From positions 115,449-179,448 of the forward strand of contig CABUQV010000002.1 of assembly GCA_902493855.1 (NCBI GenBank): a stretch of 64,000 bases of DNA, read 5' to 3'. The translations under genes and the position numbers were made by a program. Of this stretch, positions 9,459 through 20,251 are shown piece by piece. The notes under the pieces are model-generated. The model was given only the letters and a program-made list of their open reading frames with translations, was not told where the DNA came from and made no database searches. The DNA is from an uncultured Collinsella sp. GTDB taxonomy: Bacteria > Actinomycetota > Coriobacteriia > Coriobacteriales > Coriobacteriaceae. Position 1 is the stretch's first letter. Each line of letters begins with the position of its first letter.

Positions 9459-10500
9459 GGGCATCACTCCCCATTGCAGCCTTTCTTCTAGATAACACCT
9501 TGTGAAGACGCTTCAATACGCCCTTAGCTTTGAAGAGAACAACGTACGTACGCCAGCGACCCCTGGTGACAAGGCGGAAAGCCGTTCCATAACGGCTCGC
9601 CAACTCGCCCATGTACGGGTTTTCCCGCCATGCTGGAAAGTTCCCGTCCATCCATCTAAAGAACTCCGGCTTATATGTATCGGAATTCTCACTAACCTTA
9701 GCGGAACGCATTCCTCCCCAGAACAGAACATGGAGGATACAGAGCGCCTCCAGCTCATCGGCGTAGCGTTCGCGCTTATCAGACGCTATCTGGGCCAGCA
9801 TACCGTCGGCAGATTTGATGATATCGAGCGCCCTCTCCTCAGGCACTTCATGTAGTGCACTTGTAGGCCGTTCCACATAGAGGTATGGCGTCGCACCAAT
9901 GGAAGAGGCCTCGCCCATTGCAAGCAGAAGGGCGACGGTCGAAGCCATATCCTCGCCGATCCGTGGCCCCTCGACGAGGTGTATGCCCGACTCGATAAAG
10001 CTTTCACGGCAATACAATTGCATGCAGCGTGAGTCGATTTCCGGTATATAACCGGAAATCGACTCACCCTCCCGGTACCCGCCCCGCCATGGACCACAAT
10101 GTGATAGCAGCGAGCCGTCAGACGTCACCCTGTCGTAATTGAAGCAGAGAATCTTAGGGCGCATCTCCAAAGCGGCCCCGACAACGCGAGCAAGTTCACT
10201 TGGAACAAGCCGGTCATCCGAGTCCACGAAAAGAAGATACTCGCCCGTCGCAAGCGCCATACCAAGAGCACGGGCGGAATTCTGCCCGCCATTGGCCTTG
10301 CGATGGAGGCTTGCTCGGATATCGTATCCTTCGAGAATTCCAGCGAGTTTGTTAGCATAGTCAGCATCTGACCCGTCGTCGACGACAATGGTCTCCAAGG
10401 AGATGCCAGCGCGAACGCATGCCTCGATGGAGGCGAAACAAGATCGCAGGTAATCCTTCTCGGTGTTGTAGACGGGGATAACTATAGAGAGGTCAGGCAT
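9451..10500 (-). CDS. glycosyltransferase family 2
   Basis: A 349-residue GT-A fold enzyme. The N-terminus reads LSIVIPVYNT, followed by ETIVVDDGSDAD near residue 38 and the metal-binding LLFVDSDDR near residue 92; NGGQNSARALG lies between them. These are the nucleotide-sugar and Mn2+ binding elements of inverting GT2 enzymes. No membrane segments, so it acts at the inner face of the membrane on a lipid-linked sugar. Donor and acceptor cannot be told from sequence. It sits between the GT8 gene and the flippase in the polysaccharide operon. Confidence 0.85.
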   Translation of the reverse strand: MPDLSIVIPVYNTEKDYLRSCFASIEACVRAGISLETIVVDDGSDADYANKLAGILEGYDIRASLHRKANGGQNSARALGMALATGEYLLFVDSDDRLVPSELARVVGAALEMRPKILCFNYDRVTSDGSLLSHCGPWRGGYREGESISGYIPEIDSRCMQLYCRESFIESGIHLVEGPRIGEDMASTVALLLAMGEASSIGATPYLYVERPTSALHEVPEERALDIIKSADGMLAQIASDKRERYADELEALCILHVLFWGGMRSAKVSENSDTYKPEFFRWMDGNFPAWRENPYMGELASRYGTAFRLVTRGRWRTYVVLFKAKGVLKRLHKVLSRRKAAMGSDAHV

Positions 10501-10528
10501 ATCAAACGGCCAATCATTCTAAGGTCCG

Positions 10529-11383
10529 CTAATCCAACTCGGAGGGCGCATCGCCGAGTAACTTGCGGTACGAACAGAGATATCGAACCTCGGCAAGGCT
10601 TCGCCACCTGAGGGCTCGTTTCGCCACGGAAAGCCATCCACGTACACCCATGTTCCATGGTTTAGGCTTGAATGCGAAATGGACGATAGAGGCGGAACCG
10701 CCAGCCAAAACGCCCTCCCTCGCGTATCGCGCTGCATTGTCGGAAAGCAGGTTGTATTCTTCAGAAAGGTGCAAATCGTTCCTACCGGGCCAATCCGGGA
10801 AAGCAAGATGAAGGAGATCCTGATCACCAAGTCCTTGATAACTGGCCAGGGTCTCATCATCGAGCAAATCCAAGGTGTGCACAACGCGATCGCAAAGACT
10901 CGCTTCCGGTTCAATAACGACACAACCGGAGTTAAGATCGCGCCAGGAGGGATTTGCCGCCTGCCCCGCCGCACATGCTGAAAGATGGGGACGGTCAAAG
11001 AGACAATCAATGTTGCGAACGATGAGCATGTCCGAATCCAGCAGGATTATCTTCTCAAACTCCGTCGCCGAGAGAATGCGAAGCTTCGAAAGAGAAGTGT
11101 TCGAGTGATCAAATCCCCTTGCGTGGTTAAGCCTTCGAACGGCCTCGGGTGCCTCAATTCCCTCTACCTGCCGAATAAGAGAGTCCTCGGATTCAATGAT
11201 GGAGCGCTCGCGCCCGCCCACATTCGGAGTCACGAACACAACGAGCTGATGGGAACAGCCACTTCGTTGAAGAGACCGCGCAAGGGCAAGTACACCTCTA
11301 AGATACCCGGCTCCACCAGTGTAGAACGTTGCATAAACCCTCGACTCTGCGTGTTTTGCGGGCATTGCCCCTTGTCTACGCAT
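10529..11383 (-). CDS. glycosyltransferase family 8 (glycogenin/galactosyltransferase-like)
   Basis: A 284-residue protein with the GT8 pattern: YATFYTGGAGYLRGVLALA at the start, a lysine-containing FDHSNTSLSKLRIL, the DxD motif KIILLDSDMLIV near residue 95, then LNSGCVVIEP and GLGDQDLLHLAF. GT8 enzymes are retaining transferases using UDP-Glc/Gal. The ATG at 11383 has a strong AGGGAGG five nt upstream. It lies one nt from the GT32 gene, whose stop it nearly touches, within the polysaccharide operon. Confidence 0.85.
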   Translation of the reverse strand: MRRQGAMPAKHAESRVYATFYTGGAGYLRGVLALARSLQRSGCSHQLVVFVTPNVGGRERSIIESEDSLIRQVEGIEAPEAVRRLNHARGFDHSNTSLSKLRILSATEFEKIILLDSDMLIVRNIDCLFDRPHLSACAAGQAANPSWRDLNSGCVVIEPEASLCDRVVHTLDLLDDETLASYQGLGDQDLLHLAFPDWPGRNDLHLSEEYNLLSDNAARYAREGVLAGGSASIVHFAFKPKPWNMGVRGWLSVAKRALRWRSLAEVRYLCSYRKLLGDAPSELD

Positions 11384-11384
11384 A

Positions 11385-12182
11385 TTACCTCCCTCTGTTT
11401 TCAGTCCAGACCTTATATGGCTTCATGCTTCCCGCCTCAATGCAGAGGCCCAGAAGTGCGAGACCCGAAGTAATCGAATATGGCATCTTCGGGTGCGCGG
11501 CGATGAGCCGCTCCTTCGCCTGCTTGTAAGCAACCGTCTCGTCGGGTAGCCACGATCCGTCAAAATGGTGTATGACGTATGCGTTCTCAGTCAGGTGAAC
11601 CTGGCGGGTCTTATGATCCTTAGGGGAAAAGAAATCCTTTGGATACAACGTAAAACCTTCAACGGTCTGCTTTCCCCCGTTGAGTTCGAGTCCCAACTCT
11701 AAACAGGCGTTGGTGATGGCAACAACATTTGTCGTCTCGTCGTAGCTTCCGTCCGATAAAGCGAAGGCCCTTCCCTCATAATCTTGCAAAAGACGCTCAA
11801 ATAGGGGGAATGACCTTCGACAGGCCATCAAGCCTGTCGAGATGCGAGAAGGGGTCTCAAAACCCGAAAAAGCATCCTCTTCGAGGAAGCGGTCAAGGGG
11901 GCGCAAGACCTCAACATCGGTGTCCATATAGATGCCGCCGTGCTCGACGAGGACCTTCAGACGCGCATAGTCGCTTGCAAATGCCCATTTCTTCGCCGCA
12001 AGCGCCTCCTCGAAGTAGCGGTTACCGCCGCTGTCGAAGCTATCTTCATCCCATCGAACGATCTCGTAGTCAGGACAATGCTCTTTCCAGGAATTAATGC
12101 AGCGCTCCGCCATGGGAGGCAGTGGCTTACCACCGAACCAGATGTAGTGGATCGTCTTAGGAATCTTCATTTCGCTACTCAT
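11385..12182 (-). CDS. glycosyltransferase family 32 (OCH1-like, DXD-containing)
   Basis: About 265 residues. IPKTIHYIWFGGKPLPP opens the domain; WAFASDYARLKVLVEHGG and IYMDTDVEVLRPL carry the family's aspartates and DxD motif, as in capsular mannosyl/galactosyltransferases of the Gly_transf_sug family. ATG at 12182 is chosen because GGAG lies 7 nt upstream; a further ATG four codons downstream is also possible. It is soluble or peripheral and adds one sugar of the repeat unit; specificity is unknown. Confidence 0.85.
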   Translation of the reverse strand: MSSEMKIPKTIHYIWFGGKPLPPMAERCINSWKEHCPDYEIVRWDEDSFDSGGNRYFEEALAAKKWAFASDYARLKVLVEHGGIYMDTDVEVLRPLDRFLEEDAFSGFETPSRISTGLMACRRSFPLFERLLQDYEGRAFALSDGSYDETTNVVAITNACLELGLELNGGKQTVEGFTLYPKDFFSPKDHKTRQVHLTENAYVIHHFDGSWLPDETVAYKQAKERLIAAHPKMPYSITSGLALLGLCIEAGSMKPYKVWTENRGR

Positions 12183-12211
12183 GCAATCGCTCCACACTCA
12201 CACACAACGCA

Positions 12212-13306
12212 TCAAAAGATGCTCAGAACGCTGTTGATATCCGCCACATAGGGAATCGCGCCGTACCACTCCGGCCTCATCGCACCAATGACGACGAAAT
12301 AAATGAGGAAGCACGCACATGCTACCAACTTCACGATGTGCCGCTCGTTATGCGGAACGCGGCCAAGCACAGTCGGAATAGCGAGAATCGAGAAGAGCAT
12401 GAAGTACATCCCTAGCCGGCCCACGATTTCCACCCGCATCTTGAAGACCTCGAAGATGAACCAGAGCATGATGCCGTGCAGGAGCAGCGCGTCATGGGGC
12501 CCTTCTTCACCCCTCTTTCTGGAAACAAAGAAGTAGTTCGCACAAAAACAGCAGCAGACGAAGGCCACTGCGGCACCTATGAGAGCGCCATAGTAGTTCG
12601 ATCCCATGAACTCACTCGAATAGAGGGACTCTCGTCCGTAGAAATGTGCAACAAGGTTCACAATCGGCCCGCTGAACGCGAATACGACTGCAGCCGCAAA
12701 CAAGTAGAGCAGGTACTCCCTCTTGCGAAAGGGAAGCCGCTCCACAAGCAAGAGAACGAGAACGAATATCGCCGACTGGTGAAAAAGGAACGCCACCAAA
12801 GCGGAAGCGACGAAGGGCCAGGTCTTTCCCCGCATGAGCCATACGAGTCCGATGGCAAGAACGCCGATGGCTATTGACTGCCTCATGGTATTCATCGAGC
12901 TGAAGTACATGTTCAACGTTACATAGAGAAAGAAACTCAGCATCACGTCCTCGGAGCATTCATAGATGAGATAGGCAACGGGAAACATGCATAACGCGCT
13001 TGAAACGACGATGAGAAGCTGGTAGTTGCTGGAAATCTTGTTTAGCACCAGGCAGAGAGCGGTGAACAGATACTCATAGCGCTCGAGATGGAAGGCGGCA
13101 GCTCCTTCAATACCTATACGAATGTACGCTTCACAAAACTGCTGGGTATCAACGCCGACCACATAGCTTCTTACGGCAGCCACGGCGAAAAGCATAAGCG
13201 CCACGATGATGACGTAGGCCTTCTTATTGGAAGATAATGCCCCGGGGCCCATCATAATAAGACCCAGTAGAATAATCATCGATAGAACGAAGAGATAGAC
13301 GAACAT
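12212..13306 (-). CDS. EpsG-family polysaccharide polymerase
   Basis: A 364-residue integral membrane protein with about 10 helices. RSYVVGVDTQQFCEAY after the second or third helix and YFSSMNTMRQSIAIG further on are the conserved elements of EpsG/Wzy-like polymerases. It would join repeat units delivered by the flippase at the outer face of the membrane. AGGGG precedes the ATG. About 50 nt separate it from the GT4 gene; no signal is seen in that gap. Confidence 0.8.
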   Translation of the reverse strand: MFVYLFVLSMIILLGLIMMGPGALSSNKKAYVIIVALMLFAVAAVRSYVVGVDTQQFCEAYIRIGIEGAAAFHLERYEYLFTALCLVLNKISSNYQLLIVVSSALCMFPVAYLIYECSEDVMLSFFLYVTLNMYFSSMNTMRQSIAIGVLAIGLVWLMRGKTWPFVASALVAFLFHQSAIFVLVLLLVERLPFRKREYLLYLFAAAVVFAFSGPIVNLVAHFYGRESLYSSEFMGSNYYGALIGAAVAFVCCCFCANYFFVSRKRGEEGPHDALLLHGIMLWFIFEVFKMRVEIVGRLGMYFMLFSILAIPTVLGRVPHNERHIVKLVACACFLIYFVVIGAMRPEWYGAIPYVADINSVLSIF

Positions 13307-13358
13307 GTCTAGGCAACCCCTGCCTTATTCATCGAATCTAAGGTAGTTTGCGCGTGGA

Positions 13359-14504
13359 TCATTTCCCCACCAGTCCCTCGTAAAACTCCATCAAGCGCTC
13401 CGCGTTGGCCTCGGCCGAGTATCCGGCAGCCTCCAGGCGGGCCGGGGCCTCCAGACACCTGCCGCCGGCGAGCGCAGCGGAGAGAGCTGCGACCCACGCC
13501 TCGATGGGGGCGTCGAGGGCCGTGAACGACCCCGTGCCCGCGATGTCCGTCTCGGCGGGCACACCGGTCGAGTACACACACGGCAGTCCCGCCGCCTGCG
13601 CCTCCACCGCCGAAACCGGCAGCCCCTCATAAAGCGACGGCATAAAGAAAACATCGAAGAGCGAGTAGAAACGCTGGGCGTCGCTCCTCAAACCAAGCAG
13701 CATCACGGAGTTTTCCAGACCCATTTCGTCGACAAGCTCCTGAAGTTCCCGGCGTTCATCGGCGCTGTTGCTCTCCCCGATGATGACGAGCCTGGCAGGG
13801 CCGTGAGCAGCCACATACTCACCGAAAGCCCTGACCGCGAAGGAGAAGTTCTTCTGCAAGGAAATCCGGCCCACGCATCCCACCACGGGCTCCTCGGGAC
13901 CTATTCCGAGTTCCGCCCTGCAGCCCGCACGAACCTCAGGGTCGAAAGCGAAGCGCTCTATGTCGATGCCGTTCTTCATCGTCAGGAAGTCCTTCCCACC
14001 GAAGAGGTAGCGGCCGGCGTCTTCGGAGCACGCGACCCTGTCGGTCGCCCAGCGCCGCCCGAACCAGATGAGCGGCGCGTTGCGCACACGATGGCTGAAC
14101 CTATCCGAGCTGCTGTTGAGATGACTGTGGAGCACGCGATGAGCAATCCCAGCCTCGGCCGCATAGCGAAGCGTCCAGAACGCCGAGTTGGGCATATGAC
14201 AGTGCACGACGTCGTATTCGGAACCGTGTTCGCGAAAGAACTCCCTGATCTCCCTGACGAAGGCAGGGAGGTCGACGCTCGCCTGTGTGACTGTGAAGAC
14301 CCGCGCCCCCTCGTTCCTGAATTCATCATCGAAATTGAGAGGGTGCCGTGGCTCACCGTTAACAACGTCATGGTGCAGGTAGTCGTAGACGACACGGCTC
14401 TCGTCGCGATGCCGGAACATGTTTCGCACGAACGACGTGACCCCCGCATCGGCGGACAGGGAGGGAACAACATTGAGTACTTTTATGGGCTTAGTGCTTA
14501 CCAA
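13359..14504 (-). CDS. glycosyltransferase family 4 (EpsF-like)
   Basis: A GT-B enzyme of about 381 residues. KVLNVVPSLSADAGVTSFV is the N-terminal donor/acceptor groove, DVVHCHMPNSAF and HRVLHSHLNSSS follow, and the C-terminal nucleotide domain has VVGCVGRISLQKNF and the EX7E-type segment FFMPSLYEGLPVSAVEAQAAG. The start is probably TTG at 14504, with AGGAGA 8 nt upstream; the frame stays open to 14573, but nothing resembling a ribosome site is seen there. It belongs to the polysaccharide operon. Confidence 0.85.
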   Translation of the reverse strand: MVSTKPIKVLNVVPSLSADAGVTSFVRNMFRHRDESRVVYDYLHHDVVNGEPRHPLNFDDEFRNEGARVFTVTQASVDLPAFVREIREFFREHGSEYDVVHCHMPNSAFWTLRYAAEAGIAHRVLHSHLNSSSDRFSHRVRNAPLIWFGRRWATDRVACSEDAGRYLFGGKDFLTMKNGIDIERFAFDPEVRAGCRAELGIGPEEPVVGCVGRISLQKNFSFAVRAFGEYVAAHGPARLVIIGESNSADERRELQELVDEMGLENSVMLLGLRSDAQRFYSLFDVFFMPSLYEGLPVSAVEAQAAGLPCVYSTGVPAETDIAGTGSFTALDAPIEAWVAALSAALAGGRCLEAPARLEAAGYSAEANAERLMEFYEGLVGK

Positions 14505-14576
14505 ACTAAACTCTCCTGGTTTTTCGTTATGCGAAGGCATGGGCGGGTTCGACAAGAACGACGGGAACCCCAAGCG

Positions 14577-15596
14577 CTAGAAATGGGGCGTTGCACGCCT
14601 CATCTCCCTCCGCTCGTGAGCTTCGATTAGCTGGGTGTACAACCAAGGTGCACCGGCAATTGCGAGGAAGCGAGCCTTGTCACCCCGACGCACGCCGGGA
14701 TCCACCAAAAGGCCCATGAGGTTCCTGCGCACGTAGGACAGCGCCTCGACCTGGCAAGACCTGGGCTCTTCTCCCCCCTCATTGCAATGGCGGGCGATTC
14801 GAAAGAGCCGCGTGAACTCAAGCGCCTTGTGGTAGATGAGCCCGGAGGCGCAGCCAGGAAGAAAGGGCTTCACCGCATCCTCGATCGACTGGATGGCGGC
14901 TCTGAAATCATGTAACTGTTTGAGGGACGTATTGGCGGGCCTAACGGTGGACCCAGCGCGCCTCATGTAGCCATATATCGGCTCCTTCAACAGCGCGAAT
15001 GACGCCGCCGATAGGACCTGCGCACCAAACGCCATGTCATCCTCGTAGTACCTACCCGATGCGAACGGATTAGCGAGATACGTCTTCCTCGACGCCAGAT
15101 GGGCCCACGCCGCGGCCATGCCACCCCCATAGAGGAATTGGGAAAGGAAGCCCTCCCGATCAAGGAGCTCGTACTCGCGAGAATCGCTCCATTCGAGAGC
15201 CGGGATGGCGCGAGTGCCGGGCACAATCAAATGCCCTCCAATGACTTGCTCTGCACCGCTCCTCGAAAGAGCATTCGCAAGGAGACTCAGATAGTGCGGT
15301 GACACCACGTCGTCGCCATCAACAAATGTGACGTAATCTCCATGAGCTTCGAGCACGCCGCGATTCCGAGCACAGGATTGCCCAGCATTCTTCTGATGGA
15401 TAACGCGCACGCGGGGGCTCAAAGCATAGCCGTCAAGCAGATCGCCCGTGCCGTCAGTCGATCCATCATCGATAAGGATGAACTCATGGTCGCCGTCATA
15501 ATCCTGTGCAAGCAGGCTCTCCATGCAATAGCCCACGCAATCACGAAGGTTATAAAACGGGACAATGACGGAAATTAAAGAGGGTTTTTTATCCAC
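14577..15596 (-). CDS. glycosyltransferase family 2
   Basis: About 340 residues, GT-A fold: LISVIVPFYNLRDCVGYCM at the N-terminus, FILIDDGSTDGTGD, NAGQSCARNRG and the metal site YVTFVDGDDVVSP. The C-terminal half is helical and typical of CpsI/EpsH-like transferases. GTG at 15596 is preferred as start because AAGG lies 9 nt upstream; it overlaps the end of the previous gene by 8 nt, and an in-frame ATG at 15605 is the alternative. Sugar specificity is not visible. Confidence 0.82.
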   Translation of the reverse strand: MDKKPSLISVIVPFYNLRDCVGYCMESLLAQDYDGDHEFILIDDGSTDGTGDLLDGYALSPRVRVIHQKNAGQSCARNRGVLEAHGDYVTFVDGDDVVSPHYLSLLANALSRSGAEQVIGGHLIVPGTRAIPALEWSDSREYELLDREGFLSQFLYGGGMAAAWAHLASRKTYLANPFASGRYYEDDMAFGAQVLSAASFALLKEPIYGYMRRAGSTVRPANTSLKQLHDFRAAIQSIEDAVKPFLPGCASGLIYHKALEFTRLFRIARHCNEGGEEPRSCQVEALSYVRRNLMGLLVDPGVRRGDKARFLAIAGAPWLYTQLIEAHERREMRRATPHF

Positions 15597-16488
15597 GCGT
15601 CCCATCCTTCGTCGTCGAACCTCCACAGGAAGCACTTCCGAGTTCCGGCGCCCGAAGCAAGTACCCGTGCTTCCTGAAGTAATGAACGAGGCCTCTCATG
15701 TGCTCCCAATTTGTCTTGCTCAAGAGTCTTTTCTTCGATATGCGCTGGTATAAGTGCGTCATTGAGGGTCCATGTGCCCTCACGACTCGGTAGCCAGCTT
15801 CGTGGCAGCGAAGGCACCAGTCCACATCCTCGGGGGCGTAGAAGATCTTCTCGTCAAGGAGGCCCACCCGTTCCCAGGCCCATGCCGGAGTGACCCAGCA
15901 GGCGGAGAGAAGATAGCCCACGTCCTGCACGCCGCCGATGACAGGCGCTTCCGGCACCTCGGCCGCGGCGGCGCGCTCGGCCACGCGCCCGAGGGGCCAC
16001 GCCTTGCCGAACTTAATTCCGAGCGTGGGGAGGTTGCGCCCCGAGAGCTGCTCAGAGCCATCCCCGCCCGCGAGCGTGGGGCCGGCGACCGCAATGTCGG
16101 GGTCGGACTCCAGGGCATCGATGGCCGAGCCTATAGCGGCTTCGTTAACCACCGTATCGGAGTCGAGCACGCATATGTACCTAGGGCGCGGGCTCATGGC
16201 GAGCGCCTCCCTAATGGCGATGTTGCGACTAACCGTAGTGCCGAGGTTGCGCCCCTGCGGCAGCACGCGCAGACGTCCGTCGGCGGCGGCAATCTCGCCG
16301 AGGGCGTCAAGCGTTCTATCGGTTGAGCCGTTATCCACAACGTACGCAGCGGCGCACATGTCGCCCAACCCGAGCAAGCTCTCGAGGCAAGCACGCACGT
16401 ACCCCTCCGAGTTCCATGTGAGGACGACGAAGGCGACGGTGCGAGGAATCTCCCCACCGCACTCTCGGTATGATGCGGTCACGCTCAT
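15589..16488 (-). CDS. glycosyltransferase family 2 (rhamnosyltransferase-like)
   Basis: A 299-residue GT2 enzyme: VAFVVLTWNSEGYVRACLE, AAYVVDNGSTDRTLD, RNLGTTVSRNIAIRE, then the metal site YICVLDSDTVV and the acceptor-side FYAPEDVDWCLRCHEAGY. The PEDVDWCLR segment is common in WcaA/RfbF-type rhamnosyl and galactosyl transferases. The ATG overlaps the stop of the sugar-phosphate transferase gene (ATGA), so it is probably the second sugar added. Confidence 0.85.
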   Translation of the reverse strand: MSVTASYRECGGEIPRTVAFVVLTWNSEGYVRACLESLLGLGDMCAAAYVVDNGSTDRTLDALGEIAAADGRLRVLPQGRNLGTTVSRNIAIREALAMSPRPRYICVLDSDTVVNEAAIGSAIDALESDPDIAVAGPTLAGGDGSEQLSGRNLPTLGIKFGKAWPLGRVAERAAAAEVPEAPVIGGVQDVGYLLSACWVTPAWAWERVGLLDEKIFYAPEDVDWCLRCHEAGYRVVRAHGPSMTHLYQRISKKRLLSKTNWEHMRGLVHYFRKHGYLLRAPELGSASCGGSTTKDGTRG

Positions 16489-17438
16489 TTCCCCGTACCC
16501 CCTGCCATTGCCTTAAAGGTCCTCACGAAGATGCGCAGGTCGAGCGCAAGGCTCGCGTGACGCACGTAGAAGAGTTCCAACAGCTGGCGGTCTCCGTTCT
16601 TCCATGTGGCGTCGTTCCTGTCCGTGACTTGCCACCAGCCGGTGATGCCAGGCTTGCACGACAGGAACTCGTCGCGAGCATCACCGAACTCGTAGGTCTC
16701 CTCGACGGTCACCGGGCGCGGGCCGATCACCGACAGGCCCCCCGTTAGGACGTTCAAAAACTGCGGGAACTCGTCGATCGAGTATTTGCGCAGGAAACGA
16801 CCCACGCGCGTAACGCGCGGATCATCGTCGAGTTTCTGCTCGCGATTCCATTCCTCGAGCTGCTCCGGTGTCATATAGCGCTCCGGATGCACATGTGCGT
16901 CGGCGGCCATCGTCCGGAACTTCAAGATATAGATGCGCTTGCCGCCCTTGCCAACGCGCTCCTGACGGAAGAAGGGGGCGCCCGGGGAGTCCAGGGCTAT
17001 GGCGGCGCAAAGGAGGACGCCCGGCATGAGGCCCGCAGCCACGACGGCCGCCGAAAAGGCGACGTCAAAGGCGCGCTTCGCCGCGCGATAAAGGAGGCCA
17101 CCCGGCTTCGGGGCAGGGACGCTCCCGTCCCTAGGAGGCGCAACAAATTCACCCCTGGCAACCGAAACAAGTTGATCCGCCTTTGGCATCTCCGGCTCCA
17201 GCCCCTGCTCATAGCCGCCGACAACGGCGCCGGAGGAGACCCCTGAGACCGCCGAGCCCTCGTGCTCGAGAACGCCCGCCAGGAGGTTGCCCCTGATCAG
17301 CGCAGGGTCGAGCGTTGGCGCCATCGGCGCCCCGTTCTCAGCCGCCCCCACGGGCGCATTGCTCTCTGTTACTTCTTTAGCAGCCACAGTCAAACTTACG
17401 TCCCCGTTCCCCAGGGATCCCCCAATCGGTAAATTCAA
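16485..17438 (-). CDS. initiating sugar-phosphate transferase (WbaP/EpsL-type)
   Basis: The C-terminal ~205 residues are the bacterial sugar transferase domain: KRAFDVAFSAAVVAAGLMPG (the single re-entrant membrane helix), ERVGKGGKRIYILKFRTM, then YSIDEFPQFLNVLTGGLS, VIGPRPVTVEE and KPGITGWWQV. It moves a sugar-1-phosphate from UDP-sugar to undecaprenyl phosphate and so starts each repeat unit. Ahead of this is a ~110-residue Ala/Gly/Pro-rich stretch with no predicted fold, unusual for the short EpsL-like class. The start is uncertain: the frame opens with TTG at 17438 without a ribosome site, while TTG at 17393 has GGGGAC 8 nt upstream. It follows the antiterminator gene by ~33 nt. Confidence 0.88.
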   Translation of the reverse strand: MNLPIGGSLGNGDVSLTVAAKEVTESNAPVGAAENGAPMAPTLDPALIRGNLLAGVLEHEGSAVSGVSSGAVVGGYEQGLEPEMPKADQLVSVARGEFVAPPRDGSVPAPKPGGLLYRAAKRAFDVAFSAAVVAAGLMPGVLLCAAIALDSPGAPFFRQERVGKGGKRIYILKFRTMAADAHVHPERYMTPEQLEEWNREQKLDDDPRVTRVGRFLRKYSIDEFPQFLNVLTGGLSVIGPRPVTVEETYEFGDARDEFLSCKPGITGWWQVTDRNDATWKNGDRQLLELFYVRHASLALDLRIFVRTFKAMAGGTGK

Positions 17439-17471
17439 AAAAGCGAACGAATAGCCGGTGCAACGTTTCCC

Positions 17472-18062
17472 CTACGTTTTGCTGGGAACGTCCAACGCAA
17501 GCAGCTCCCTAAATGCGGAGTCGCCTTCGCCTACGTCCACTAGGCACCAGCGCTTATGACGGTCGATCTTTTTAACGCGGGCCTCTTGCCCCACAAGTGG
17601 GCCCTGCTCTATGTGCAGTACGCCGTCTTCTATGCGCGCAACGCTGTTGCGTACCACGCCGTCTTCGTCCAGCACGCTGCGGTACCAGTCCTGTGCATCG
17701 TCGGGCATGGGCATGTACGCCCGTTCCCTACTGCCGGCGATTCGGCAGCCAAAGCTCAGTTGGGCCAACGCCCTATCGAGCGCTGCGGCATCGTGTGTGG
17801 CGACGAAGAAATATTCCTTGTACATGGGTTTGGTTTGGAGCGACCATGCGCCATCCCGCTTAAACCAGAACTCCTTTTGCATCACAAAAGCGCTCTGCAT
17901 AAGGTTGTGCGGGATAATGCAGCGGACCTTTTCGCAGGTCTCGCGCTCTTTACCGTTTGGGGTGTGAACCAGATACCAGTGGACGCGGCCGTGCTGGCTG
18001 TTGGTAGTTGCGCCATTGAATGCGCCCGGCAGCTGCTCTTGGCGCCGTGCCGTCTGCTCCAT
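17472..18062 (-). CDS. loaP: LoaP/RfaH-type NusG paralogue (processive antiterminator)
   Basis: A protein of 196 residues. The NusG N-terminal domain opens with HWYLVHTPNGKERETCEKV and the C-terminal KOW motif is GPLVGQEARVKKIDRHKRW. This is the layout of specialised NusG proteins that load onto polymerase at a leader hairpin and let it read through long polysaccharide operons. ATG at 18062 has GGGGGCG six nt upstream; the longer frame to 18095 lacks a site. It is the first gene of an ~11-kb operon of eleven genes, so it probably acts on its own operon and autoregulates it. Housekeeping NusG is not in this window. Confidence 0.85.
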   Translation of the reverse strand: MEQTARRQEQLPGAFNGATTNSQHGRVHWYLVHTPNGKERETCEKVRCIIPHNLMQSAFVMQKEFWFKRDGAWSLQTKPMYKEYFFVATHDAAALDRALAQLSFGCRIAGSRERAYMPMPDDAQDWYRSVLDEDGVVRNSVARIEDGVLHIEQGPLVGQEARVKKIDRHKRWCLVDVGEGDSAFRELLALDVPSKT

Positions 18063-18236
18063 GTTCTCGCCCCCTTTTCTGGCTTTGCGACGCACGCAAA
18101 TGCCGGGGCGTTTAGAACAGCCTTAACGCTCGCAGCTAGGCGCAGTCGCAAAAGTACAGTTTTTTGTAGAGGGGTATGGAGATGTACCTACTGGCAGTGC
18201 ATTTTGCGTAATCTGGGCAAACGCTGATTAAATGCT

Positions 18237-18265
18237 CGTATAATGTCGTCTGTCGAAAGATACAA
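18237..18265 (-). promoter_or_regulatory. probable promoter of the polysaccharide operon
   Basis: On the minus strand TTGTAT (18265-18260) is followed after 17 nt by TATACG (18242-18237). Transcription would begin near 18230, leaving a leader of roughly 170 nt before loaP, long enough for a LoaP loading hairpin. A plus-strand TATAAT (18239-18244) overlaps the same site but has no good -35. Confidence 0.4.
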
Positions 18266-18284
18266 AAACCTGTACCTTTTTGTG

Positions 18285-18320
18285 CAACAAAAAAAGCCGC
18301 TCAACCAGCGGCTTTTTTTA
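18285..18320. terminator. bidirectional intrinsic terminator
   Basis: AGCCGC/GCGGCT stem (18295-18300, 18308-18313) with a 7-nt loop, flanked by an A-run on the left and TTTTTTTATTTTA on the right. It can end transcripts in either direction and separates thrS from the polysaccharide operon. Confidence 0.7.
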
Positions 18321-18331
18321 TTTTAGGTATG

Positions 18332-18362
18332 AAAAAAGCGACCGTCCTTTGAGGACGGTCGC
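18332..18362 (-). terminator. thrS intrinsic terminator
   Basis: A 10-bp stem GCGACCGTCC/GGACGGTCGC (18338-18347, 18353-18362) followed on the minus strand by TTTTTT, placed about 27 nt after the thrS stop. Confidence 0.88.
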
Positions 18363-18388
18363 CTTTGTTAATTGTTGTGAAGTTTGCC

Positions 18389-20152
<1,764 letters not shown>

Positions 20153-20222
20153 GGGTATGTTTTCTCCTCTCGGATGCCTGATGCAAGTGCGTGCGATGCG
20201 CTCGGCGTTTTTGACTTGCATC

Positions 20223-20250
20223 ATTATAGGCAGGTTGCCTTGGTATACAA
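20223..20250 (-). promoter_or_regulatory. thrS promoter
   Basis: On the minus strand TTGTAT (20250-20245), 16-nt spacer, TATAAT (20228-20223). Start of transcription would be near 20216, giving a ~65-nt leader, too short for a T-box riboswitch. Confidence 0.6.
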
Positions 20251-20251
20251 G

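Noticed and set aside
13309..13581. Extra small gene between the EpsG-like and GT4 genes
   Set aside because: The frame lies mostly inside the GT4 gene's C-terminus, has low-complexity Arg/Gly content and no ribosome site.
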